From Nitrososphaerota archaeon (GTDB lineage: Archaea > Thermoproteota > Nitrososphaeria > Nitrososphaerales > Nitrosopumilaceae): DNA of 37,694 bases. The notes below the pieces were generated by a model, which was given only the letters and a program-made list of their open reading frames with translations, was not told where the DNA came from and searched no databases. The DNA lies in NCBI GenBank assembly GCA_013288545.1, contig JABDBR010000013.1:1-37694 (forward strand). The letters run 5' to 3'. Each line of letters begins with the position of its first letter. Position 1 is the stretch's first letter. A program made the position numbers and the translations under genes. Of this stretch, positions 1 through 7,900 are shown piece by piece.

Positions 1-1
1 T

Positions 2-1291
2 GCAACAACACTTGGTGCAAATACCCAGTTTGCAGGAATAATACTTGATGCGTCAGGCGTTACAATGAACAACAATGTAGATCTCACAGGAAGAGTCCTA
101 GCATTTGGCGGAACAGTTTCTACTAATGCTGATACCATCACAGTTCCATCATATGCAATGGCTGATGCAAGTTCAGGTAATCTACCATGTACTGTAACAT
201 TCCCAACTGGTGCAATTGATCTAGGATCAAATGTACAATATCCAGCCAAAGTATACCCACCAGGAGTCTACTGCATTGACGGCGCAGCAAACATCGGCTC
301 AGGTCCAATCATTTTAACAGATAATGCTGCACATATCTTCAAAATTAACGGCGCACTAAACCAAGCAGCAAATACTGATGTCATACTATCAAATGGTGCA
401 CTATCTTCTGGAGTAATATGGATGCCAACAGGTCCAACAACAATTGGTGCAAACAGCCATCTCATTGGAACTGTAAATGGCGCACCAATCACAATTGGCG
501 CAAATTCTGATATCAACGGTATTGGTCCTGCAAAGGTAATGGCAGATGCCGTATCTGGTAGTTTCGGAATACTTGCTAGCACATATACAAACACATCCCC
601 TGGAACTACTATTGTAGGAGACCTTGGATATACAACGGGATCTCAAGTAGTACCTTCAATTTCTGGCAATACTCATGTAGCAGACTCTGTATATTCCCAA
701 GCAGGTACAATGCAGAATGCCGCAATATCTTCTGAAAATTCCCAAGTCTGTACAACCAATCTCGGCACTTCAGTTGACTTGTCTCTAGTAAATGGCGGAG
801 TATACACACCAGGCGTTTACTGTACCACAGGAGCTGCATCCGTCGGTACAGGCGGAATCACACTTTCAGGCAATGGCATTTATATTTTCAAAATTGGTGG
901 CGCACTAACAACAGCGGCAAACTCTGCTGTTCGTCTTGATGGCGCACAAGCATCAGATGTATCCTGGGTACCAACTGGTGCTACAACACTTGGAGCAAGT
1001 ACCACATTTGCAGGAATCATACTTGATGCATCAGGTGTTACAATGAGCAGCAATGTAATGATGACAGGTCAAGTCTTGGCATTTGGAGGAACAGTATCCA
1101 CTAATGCTGACACCATCGCTGTACCATCATATGCAATGTCTGATGCAATGTCACCTCCATTATATGCAACAGGAGATACAACAGTTCCAGAGTTTGGCAC
1201 TATAGCTGCAATGATCTTGGCAATAGCAGTTGCATCAATAATTGCAGTCTCTGCAAGAACAAGACTTGGTATAATGCCAAAATACAATTAG
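2..1291 (+). CDS. DUF3494 (ice-binding-like) multi-module surface protein, 5' partial
   Basis: The reading frame is open to the left edge of the window, so the gene begins upstream; the first ATG at 65 is internal. Modules in order are the tail of one long DUF3494 module (ending in a FGGTVSTNADTI stretch), one short module (from LPCTVTFPTG, nt ~182) and one full long module (from FGILASTYT, nt ~563). The last 40 residues form a PEFG-CTERM signal: PEFG, a hydrophobic helix and a basic end. Each module has one Cys pair, before the PTG/NLG stretch and in GVYC, which could form a disulfide. In the family, DUF3494 folds as a beta-solenoid and is found in ice-binding proteins and adhesins. The PEFG tail is expected to be processed by an archaeosortase-like enzyme and to anchor the protein outside the cell. 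Ice binding cannot be shown from sequence. The protein is closely related to the protein encoded at 4957. Confidence 0.9.
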   Translation, partial: ATTLGANTQFAGIILDASGVTMNNNVDLTGRVLAFGGTVSTNADTITVPSYAMADASSGNLPCTVTFPTGAIDLGSNVQYPAKVYPPGVYCIDGAANIGSGPIILTDNAAHIFKINGALNQAANTDVILSNGALSSGVIWMPTGPTTIGANSHLIGTVNGAPITIGANSDINGIGPAKVMADAVSGSFGILASTYTNTSPGTTIVGDLGYTTGSQVVPSISGNTHVADSVYSQAGTMQNAAISSENSQVCTTNLGTSVDLSLVNGGVYTPGVYCTTGAASVGTGGITLSGNGIYIFKIGGALTTAANSAVRLDGAQASDVSWVPTGATTLGASTTFAGIILDASGVTMSSNVMMTGQVLAFGGTVSTNADTIAVPSYAMSDAMSPPLYATGDTTVPEFGTIAAMILAIAVASIIAVSARTRLGIMPKYN

Positions 1292-1393
1292 TTGTTGTAT
1301 TTGACATGGTAAATCCAAAAATATTTCAAAATACCACGTCTCTATCTTTAATGTCGTGCAAGTAAGCATGACTTGAAGTCTATTGCTGTAACG

Positions 1394-2695
1394 ATGATCA
1401 AGTTTTTCAGTGTTCTGGTAATTCTTGTACTGTCTATTGTCATATCTCTGATTCCTCAATCTGCTGCACAGGAATCAGCCAACTCTACTGCACAATATGC
1501 ATTACAGTTAAAAAAACTGGAAAGTAGTGGCTCTTACAAGATTTTACCTGTAACTTATGGGATATTTTATGTCACAAGTAAAGACCAATGCGACGACTCT
1601 GACAAGCAACGCTTGAAATTTTACCAGGTAATAACCGATGAATATCTTTCATTATATGGTCTTGCACACAATCAAGAGCAAGCTGCGTGTATCTCACAAA
1701 ACGAATTTACCAAGTATTTTTCTGCAATTTCTCCAACTGTCATACCGATTGTTATAGTGGACCATGATGCGGGCCAAAAACTCTTGATTCAGGAAGGAAA
1801 CAACGGCTTGTACACCATATCTGGCATTGGATCTGAATCCATCCTGGTCTGTGCATGTGACCCTGAAATAGAAAGCTGGACAGGGGCATGGATTTTATCC
1901 CACGAGTTGTCACACTTGTCACTTTACCGTTATGGATCTCCATATGCTGTTTATTTTACGTGGGTGCATTACAATGAAGCCATGACATATGCATGCAAGA
2001 TACTTGCCCAGTCTAACTTTTGTCTTGAATATTCTACAGTTGTAACATCGCCGTCAGGAAATCAAATTCCTGTGATGGAGATATTTGGACAGGGTGCGAC
2101 ATCTTACAACATGCCGCCTGCCCCACCACAAATCGATATTCCGTTATTCCAACAACTTGTTCCTGATAGTGAATTGAAAAAAGCAGTACAGGTTCAAACA
2201 CTGCCTCCTACACCTGCACTTGGAATCATATCCTCAGTTGAAGTGGTTGGGCTAAAACCTCTTAACATTGATGGCAAGCTCTATCCCGTTCCGTATAATA
2301 TAACTGGAGGAATAATTCAAAAGTTCTATGCAGACTCTTTTACAAAAAAATTGACCATTGAAGTGATTGGTGGAGTAAATGGCGGGCATTTGCAGTTGCA
2401 ACTATCGAGAAATATCATGGATTCAATTCAAGTTGGTACTGATACAAGATTTATGGTAAGCGGTGAGCCTGTTGGTGCTACAAGCAAAAAACCACTAGAC
2501 TATGTAGAAACCCAAACCAATGTGCAAACAAGAACATTAAAAATTAATTTCCCACAAGATCGGAGTGTTATAGAAATAACTGGCACTAGCATAGTTCCAG
2601 AATTTCCGTTGCCTGCTGTGGCACTAGCTATTTCTCTTGGTTTTCTACTTGGGTTTTATAAAATAAAATCAAGAAATCTTGTAATCTCACCATGA
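1394..2695 (+). CDS. Secreted HExxH metallopeptidase-like protein with PEF-type C-terminal tail
   Basis: The N-terminus is a signal peptide (a run of hydrophobic residues followed by SAAQES). Mid-protein there is HELSH (nt ~1903-1917), a zinc-metallopeptidase HExxH motif. About 20 residues later comes HYNEAM, whose Glu could be the third zinc ligand as in gluzincins. Six or more Cys flank this core. The C-terminus has VPEFP, a hydrophobic helix and a KIKSR basic end, a variant of the PEFG-CTERM anchor. I chose ATG 1394 because it starts a clean signal peptide; an in-frame TTG at 1373 would add seven residues. No known peptidase family was recognised beyond these motifs. It lies 102 bp after the upstream DUF3494 gene and, unlike its neighbours, has no 21-bp-spaced operator array. 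A role in surface-protein processing or degradation is inference. Confidence 0.8.
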   Translation: MIKFFSVLVILVLSIVISLIPQSAAQESANSTAQYALQLKKLESSGSYKILPVTYGIFYVTSKDQCDDSDKQRLKFYQVITDEYLSLYGLAHNQEQAACISQNEFTKYFSAISPTVIPIVIVDHDAGQKLLIQEGNNGLYTISGIGSESILVCACDPEIESWTGAWILSHELSHLSLYRYGSPYAVYFTWVHYNEAMTYACKILAQSNFCLEYSTVVTSPSGNQIPVMEIFGQGATSYNMPPAPPQIDIPLFQQLVPDSELKKAVQVQTLPPTPALGIISSVEVVGLKPLNIDGKLYPVPYNITGGIIQKFYADSFTKKLTIEVIGGVNGGHLQLQLSRNIMDSIQVGTDTRFMVSGEPVGATSKKPLDYVETQTNVQTRTLKINFPQDRSVIEITGTSIVPEFPLPAVALAISLGFLLGFYKIKSRNLVISP

Positions 2696-2699
2696 TTAG

Positions 2700-2768
2700 T
2701 GACAAATTTGTCAATGTTATTGACAAATTTGTACATGAACCGGACAAAAATGTACGCGTAGATTAACT
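2700..2768 (+). promoter_or_regulatory. Three 21-bp-spaced operators plus TATA-like box, promoter of the 2791 operon
   Basis: Twelve-bp sites TGACAAATTTGT (2700), TGACAAATTTGT (2721) and GGACAAAAATGT (2742) begin exactly 21 bp apart. The first extends to the perfect 14-bp palindrome TGACAAATTTGTCA. A TATA-like ATTAACT begins at 2762, 20 bp after the start of the last site, and the ATG at 2791 lies 29 nt after it, which fits a leaderless mRNA. Confidence 0.75.
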
Positions 2769-2790
2769 ATGTATAGGAAATAGCATAGAT

Positions 2791-3006
2791 ATGGAGTATA
2801 CGTTTGAAAACAGAAATCACTTTAACATGGGAAAACAACTAGTTGAAAAATTACTATTTCTGTCGCGTATTGATGGCTACATAGACGGTGCACATCAGCA
2901 AGGAAACAAACAGGCAGAACTGAGCCTGCAAATACTTCGAGCAGTAGAGAAAAAGAACACAAGTATGTTACAGGACTTTCTTGTAGCCGACAAAAATACT
3001 GCCTGA
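2791..3006 (+). CDS. Small helical protein, paralogue of the protein at 3385
   Basis: This is a 71-residue soluble protein, predicted mostly helical, of unknown function. It shares the pattern NHF...(Q)..KL.FLS..D..I..AH..GNKQAE..L.IL.AVE with the protein at 3385, so the two arose by duplication. It has no Cys, signal peptide or membrane segment. It is the first gene of a four-gene set (2791, 3033, 3385, 3602) read from the operator-array promoter just upstream. The start ATG is where a leaderless transcript from that promoter would begin. The GNKQAE core is the most conserved part between the copies and probably the functional centre. Confidence 0.7.
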   Translation: MEYTFENRNHFNMGKQLVEKLLFLSRIDGYIDGAHQQGNKQAELSLQILRAVEKKNTSMLQDFLVADKNTA

Positions 3007-3032
3007 CCATCAAGAAAAGGAGATACCAAATA

Positions 3033-3350
3033 ATGAGCCTGAGAATAATAACATCACTGAAGCGAAAAGATTCTGAGATTTTTGGAATAGGTATTAATGA
3101 ATATGGAAAAAATTCTTATCTTGATTTAAAAGATGTGTATGAAAACCAGGCTAGAATTTTTGATGACATCAAGCATGGAAAAAAAGATAAATCAGAAAAA
3201 CCCATTTACGTACTTTGGACTGATGAGGAATTTGGATATTTTATGGTACATGTAGATAGAAAAGATGACAGATATGAATTGCATTCTAGAACTGGAAACA
3301 TTGATCAGTTACTTGCCAGTCTTCCTGATTACAAGGAGCATGTCAGTTGA
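3033..3350 (+). CDS. Small hypothetical protein, second gene of small-protein operon
   Basis: This is a 105-residue protein I do not recognise. It is rich in Lys, Asp and Tyr, looks soluble and alpha/beta, and has no Cys, signal or membrane segment. A strong Shine-Dalgarno sequence AAAGGAGAT (3016-3024) sits 8 nt before the ATG, as expected for an internal operon gene, whereas the first gene appears leaderless. It lies 26 bp after the 2791 gene and is flanked by two paralogous small proteins, so it may work with them. The function is unknown. Confidence 0.7.
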   Translation: MSLRIITSLKRKDSEIFGIGINEYGKNSYLDLKDVYENQARIFDDIKHGKKDKSEKPIYVLWTDEEFGYFMVHVDRKDDRYELHSRTGNIDQLLASLPDYKEHVS

Positions 3351-3384
3351 TCTACCTTAAGTGTAATGGTAACATGAAATACAT

Positions 3385-3600
3385 ATGACAAATAATTCAC
3401 AAAATGAAAATCACTTCAAGGCTGCAAATCAAGTTATAAAAAAACTTGAGTTTCTATCGCATGTTGATAAAAATATTTCTGATGCACATGATAATGGAAA
3501 CAAACAGGCGGAGATGACATTGAATATACTCAAAGCCGTTGAACGGAGATATACTGATTCAATGAAATGCTTTCTTATTGCTGAAGCCGGTATGAGTTAA
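3385..3600 (+). CDS. Small helical protein, paralogue of the protein at 2791
   Basis: A 71-residue protein aligning end to end with the 2791 product: NHF near the N-terminus, KL.FLS, the AH..GNKQAE core, L.IL.AVER, and FL.AE near the end. The length is the same, which supports a true duplicated gene pair rather than chance open frames. The start ATG has no clear Shine-Dalgarno. The stop at 3600 is one base before the start of the next gene at 3602, so the two are probably co-translated. The function is unknown. Confidence 0.7.
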   Translation: MTNNSQNENHFKAANQVIKKLEFLSHVDKNISDAHDNGNKQAEMTLNILKAVERRYTDSMKCFLIAEAGMS

Positions 3601-3601
3601 A

Positions 3602-3760
3602 ATGATAAAAAAATTTTTGCGCGCATTTGCGGGTGATGGTAAAAGCGATGAGCATACAGTACAGGTCGACTCGGAGGAAATGAAAGAAGAAACTCATGAG
3701 TTGGAACAAGTAGAACAAGATGAACAAGAAGAGGCCAGGGAGATAGAAGATCAAGAATGA
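3602..3760 (+). CDS. Tiny acidic protein, last gene of small-protein operon
   Basis: A 52-residue frame with a short basic, hydrophobic start (MIKKFLRAF) followed by a strongly acidic Glu/Gln-rich tail predicted to be a charged helix. It starts one base after the stop of the preceding gene, which is tight coupling typical of an operon. No domain was recognised. Low complexity makes annotation by homology hard; the best support for its being real is the one-base spacing. Confidence 0.5.
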   Translation: MIKKFLRAFAGDGKSDEHTVQVDSEEMKEETHELEQVEQDEQEEAREIEDQE

Positions 3761-3824
3761 TGTTGTATCATTAAACACTGGTTATGGCGTTTAAGAAAAA
3801 TTCTATCTACTTGATTTCAAGTTA

Positions 3825-3872
3825 GTACAGATCAGTCCATGTAACTAACATGAATGTACGCGCGGCTTAATA
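3825..3872 (+). promoter_or_regulatory. Two 21-bp-spaced operators plus TATA box, promoter of winged-helix gene
   Basis: Sites GTACAGATCAGT (3825) and TAACATGAATGT (3846) are 21 bp apart. CTTAATA begins at 3866, 20 bp after the start of the last site. The stretch GCGCGGCTTAATAG is shared exactly with the promoter at 14852. Transcription would start near 3895, giving a leader of about 39 nt before ATG 3934. Confidence 0.65.
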
Positions 3873-3933
3873 GTAAAGATGACCGGTTAAATATGTGAAA
3901 ACTACCATGTCGCAAGCTGGAGACTTGTAAGGT

Positions 3934-4221
3934 ATGTCAAAACAACAATACCGATCAAAAATAGGCATAATTTCAGAGATTTTGGGTGCAGCAATGGATG
4001 GCGGTAAGGATGGAGCGATGATCTCTTCAATATCTAGAAGAACAAATCTATCACACTATGCATTAACTGAAAACTGTCAAAAGTTGATAGATGCAGGAAT
4101 GGTACAATCCACAAATAATGCTAGGAATCATATTTTTGTTGTTACCGAAAAAGGAATACGCTTTTTCCAAGAGTTACAAAAATTCATAGAAACTGCCCGG
4201 TTAGTACAATTGAGATTTTAA
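3934..4221 (+). CDS. Winged helix-turn-helix regulator (HTH_45-like)
   Basis: A 95-residue protein with the layout of archaeal PF14947-type winged helices. Helix 1 is RSKIGIISEILGAA. The helix-turn-helix covers residues ~25-50 (ISSISRRTNLSHYALTENC). Helix 3 is KLIDAGMVQ. The wing runs ARNHIFVVTEKGIRFF, and a C-terminal helix may dimerise. It is expected to bind DNA in the cytoplasm. Its promoter carries two of the same 21-bp-spaced sites found before the surface-protein genes, so it may be autoregulated and is a candidate regulator of the group; this is inference. It has its own promoter, separate from the small-protein operon. Confidence 0.85.
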   Translation: MSKQQYRSKIGIISEILGAAMDGGKDGAMISSISRRTNLSHYALTENCQKLIDAGMVQSTNNARNHIFVVTEKGIRFFQELQKFIETARLVQLRF

Positions 4222-4251
4222 ACTGCTGATAACGTTTTTCACAGATATTGT

Positions 4252-4611
4252 TTACAGTTTATCGCTAAAGTGTCCAGTATATTTATCCACATTATCTTGA
4301 ACAGATGATGATTTCTTCTCATGCTTGTCTCCGTATTTGTGGATGCGCCTGAACATTTTCTTCTCATGCTCTTTTCTTGAGTGGTGTAGTCTATCTGCTT
4401 CATATATGAATTCCTTCCCGCATTCTGTGCACTTGATTATTTCATGATGATGTTCATGGCGTGCATGGTTTATCAGATCTTCATATTTTGAAAACTTTGA
4501 CTTGCATTTGTCACATTTGAATTTTTTCCAAAAAAGATTCATGTTCGCTTTAAATGATGTTACAGAGATAAGAATGTTCCATCTTTTGTAAAAAAAGGTT
4601 TCATGTACCAT
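4252..4611 (-). CDS. Two-finger C2H2 zinc-finger protein
   Basis: Two C2H2 fingers are visible. The first is CDKC, 12 residues, then H and a second His (HARHEHH); the second is CTEC, 12 residues, HSRKEH. A Lys/His-rich tail follows. Short C2H2 proteins like this are common in Thaumarchaeota and are presumed to bind nucleic acid. The start is uncertain: TTG 4620, ATG 4611 or ATG 4542 (MNLFWKKFKC) are in frame, and the conserved part begins at 4542. The promoter on the minus strand (4691-4738) has the 21-bp-spaced operators of the neighbouring surface genes, so it may be co-regulated with them. Confidence 0.75.
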   Translation of the reverse strand: MVHETFFYKRWNILISVTSFKANMNLFWKKFKCDKCKSKFSKYEDLINHARHEHHHEIIKCTECGKEFIYEADRLHHSRKEHEKKMFRRIHKYGDKHEKKSSSVQDNVDKYTGHFSDKL

Positions 4612-4690
4612 ATGTGACAAGTAATACCCTATGTATTACACGTCACATAATGGTCTGGAGATGTGATGTAATACAATTCTTGAAACAAAT

Positions 4691-4738
4691 TAATAAACTG
4701 AGTTTACATTTGTGTCAATTTTATGTACATTTTTGTAC
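4691..4738 (-). promoter_or_regulatory. Two 21-bp-spaced operators plus TATA box for the C2H2 gene (minus strand)
   Basis: Read on the minus strand, GTACAAAAATGT (plus 4727-4738) and TGACACAAATGT (plus 4706-4717) start 21 bp apart. TTTATTA (plus 4691-4697) begins 20 bp after the start of the second site. The arrangement is the mirror image of the S-layer promoter at 8694, including ATTGACACAA before the TATA box. The rest of the 345-bp gap between 4611 and 4957 shows no gene. Confidence 0.65.
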
Positions 4739-4861
4739 GTCAAGATTATAAGAAATTATAAAATAATTTATCTCAGTCAAGGGTCGGCCGCTTGTGAATA
4801 TGTGCGTCAACTGGTCATCATCCCCCTTGACTATACAAATATTACAAAAATGATTCATATC

Positions 4862-4930
4862 TTACAGATCAGTTTATGATCTTGACAAATTTGTATGTGG
4901 ACCGTACACAAATGTAAGCGCGCCTTAATA
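4862..4930 (+). promoter_or_regulatory. Three 21-bp-spaced operators plus TATA box, promoter of the seven-module DUF3494 gene
   Basis: Sites TTACAGATCAGT (4862), TGACAAATTTGT (4883) and GTACACAAATGT (4904) start exactly 21 bp apart. CTTAATA begins at 4924, 20 bp after the start of the third. ATG 4957 lies 33 nt after the TATA box, consistent with a nearly leaderless transcript. Confidence 0.75.
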
Positions 4931-4956
4931 GCAAATCTCTCATCAATGAACTATCG

Positions 4957-7900
4957 ATGACTAAAATTAACATCAAGAATTATTTTGTTATTTCAATACT
5001 GATACTTTCAGCTTCAAGCCTGGTACAAAACAATGTCTTTGGAGACAGCACTGGCAATTTCGGAATACTTGCTAGCACATATACAAACACATCACCTGGA
5101 ACTTCAATTGCTGGAGACCTTGGATATACAACAGGACCGGTAGTAATGCCTTCAATTTCTGGCAGTACTCACGTAGCGAATTCTGTATATTCACAGGCAG
5201 GAATCTCACAAAACACTGCAACATCTTTTGCAAATTCCCAAGTCTGTACAACCAACCTTGGCACCACAGTTGACTTGTCACAAGTACATGGTGGAATTTA
5301 CACACCAGGCGTTTACTGTACCACAGGCGCTGCATCAATTGGAGCAGCAGGAATAACACTATCAGGTAACGGCATTTACATTTTCAAAATTGATGGCACA
5401 CTTACAACTGCAGCCAATTCTGTTGTTACACTAAACGGCGCACAAGCGTCTACAATATCATGGGTACCAACCAGTGCAACAACACTTGGTGCAAATACCA
5501 AGTTTGCAGGAATCATACTTGATGCATCAGGTGTCACAATGGGAAATAATGTAAACATGATTGGTAAAGTCCTAGCATTTGGAGGAACTGTTTCTACTAA
5601 TGCTGATACTATTACCGTCCCATCAAGTGCAATGGCAGATACAGTATCTGGAAATTTCCAATGCACTACCACATTTCCAACTGGAACAATTGACTTGGGA
5701 TCAAATGTACAATATCCAGACAAAGTATATCCACCAGGTGTATACTGCATTGACGGTACAGCAAACATTGGCTCAGGCCCAATAACACTAACAGGCAACG
5801 GAGCACACATCTTCAAAATTGGTGGCGCACTAAATCAAGCAGCAAATACTGATGTCATACTAGCTAATGGAGCTCAAGTTTCTGGAGTGATCTGGGTACC
5901 AACAGGTCCAATAACAATTGGTGCAAACAGCCATCTCATTGGAACTGTAAATGGCGCACCAATCACAATTGGCGCAAATTCTGATATCAACGGCATTGGT
6001 CCTGCAAAGACCATGGCAGATAAAATCCAAGGAAATTTCCAGTGCACTGTAACATTCCCAACTGGAACAATTGATCTAGGATCAAACGTACAATATCCAG
6101 ACAAAGTATACCCACCAGGTGTATACTGCATTGACGGTATAGCAAACATCGGTTCAGGTCCAATCACACTTTCAGGTAATGGGGCACACATATTCAACAT
6201 CAATGGTGCACTAAATCAAGCAGCAAATACTGATGTCATACTAACTAATGGCGCACAAGGCTCCAGCATAATATGGGTACCAACAGGTCCAACAACAATT
6301 GGTGCAAACAGTCATCTCATCGGAACTGTAAACGGAGCGCCAATTACAATTGGAGATAATTCTGATATCAACGGTATAGGTCCGACAAAAATAATGGCAG
6401 ACGCAATCTCTGGCAATTTTGGAATTCTTGCTAGCACATATACGAACACATCACCTGGAACTTCAATTGCAGGAGATCTTGGTTACATTAGAGGACCACA
6501 AGTAGCAGCTAGTGTTAATGGTATTGTCCATGTATCTGACTCGATATACTCACAAGCTGGAATTGCACAAAATGCAGCAACATCTTTTGCAAACTCTCAA
6601 GTGTGCACAAGCAACCTTCCTGGCATTGCAGTTGATTTGTCACAAGTGAATGGTGGAGTATACACACCTGGTGTTTACTGTACTACCGGCGCTGTATCAA
6701 TTGGAGCAGCAGGAATAACACTTTCAGGTGATGGCATTTACATTTTCAAAATTGATGGCGCACTTACAACAGTAGCCAATTCTAGTGTCATGCTAACTAA
6801 TGGTGCAAAGGCCTCCATAGTATTTTGGGTGCCAACTGCTGCCACAACACTTGGAGCAAATACACAATTTGCAGGAACTATACTTGACGCATCAGGTGTT
6901 ACAATCAGTAACAATGTAAGCGTATTAGGTAAAGTCTTGGCATTTGGCGGTACAGTCTCAACATCTGCTGATACCATTACAGTTCCATTGTTTGAACTAG
7001 CAGATGCAACATCTGGAACTCTCCCGTGCACTGTAACATTTCCAACTGGAACAATTGACTTGGGATCAAATGTACAATATCCAGCCAAAGTATACCCACC
7101 AGGTGTATACTGCATTGACGGCGCAGCAAACATCGGTTCAGGTCCAATAACACTATCAGGCAACGGAGCACACATCTTCAAGATTAACGGCGCACTAAAT
7201 CAAGCAGCAAACACTGATGTCATATTATCTAACGGTGCATTGTCTTCAAGTGTAATTTGGATACCAACCGGACCGATAACCATTGGTGCAAATAGTAATC
7301 TCATCGGAACTGTAAACGGCGCACCAATTACAATCGGCGCAAATTCTGATATCAACGGCGTCGGTCCAAAAATAATGGCAGATGCACTATCTGGCAACTT
7401 TGGAATTCTTGCTAGTACCTATACAAATACATCACCTGGAACTTCAATTGCAGGAGATGTTGGTTATACAACGGGACCTCTAGTAATAGCAACAGTTGAT
7501 GGTGTCGTTCACAAATCTGACTCTGTATATTCACAGGCAGGAATAGCACAAAACACTGCAACATCCTTTGCAAACTCTCAAGTGTGCACAACCAATCTTG
7601 GCACTTCAGTTAATCTATCGTTAGTTCATGGCGGAGTATACACACCAGGTGTTTATTGTATCACTGGTGCAGCTTCTATAGGTCCAAGCGGAATAACACT
7701 TTCAGGTGATGGCATTTACATTTTCAAAATTGGTGGCGCATTAACAACTGCTGCTAACTCTGTTGTTACTCTAAACGGTGCTCAGGCATCCAACATATCA
7801 TGGGTACCAACTGGTGCTACAACACTTGGTGCAAATACACAGTTTGCAGGAATAATACTTGACGCATCAGGTGTAACAATGAGCAGCAATGTTAGCATGA

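Noticed and set aside
5376-5816. Long minus-strand open frames inside the DUF3494 genes (also 5874-6203, 6738-7181, 268-594)
   Set aside because: They mirror the repeat structure of the plus-strand modules; their translations are simply the antisense of the repeated coding sequence, with no start signal or promoter.
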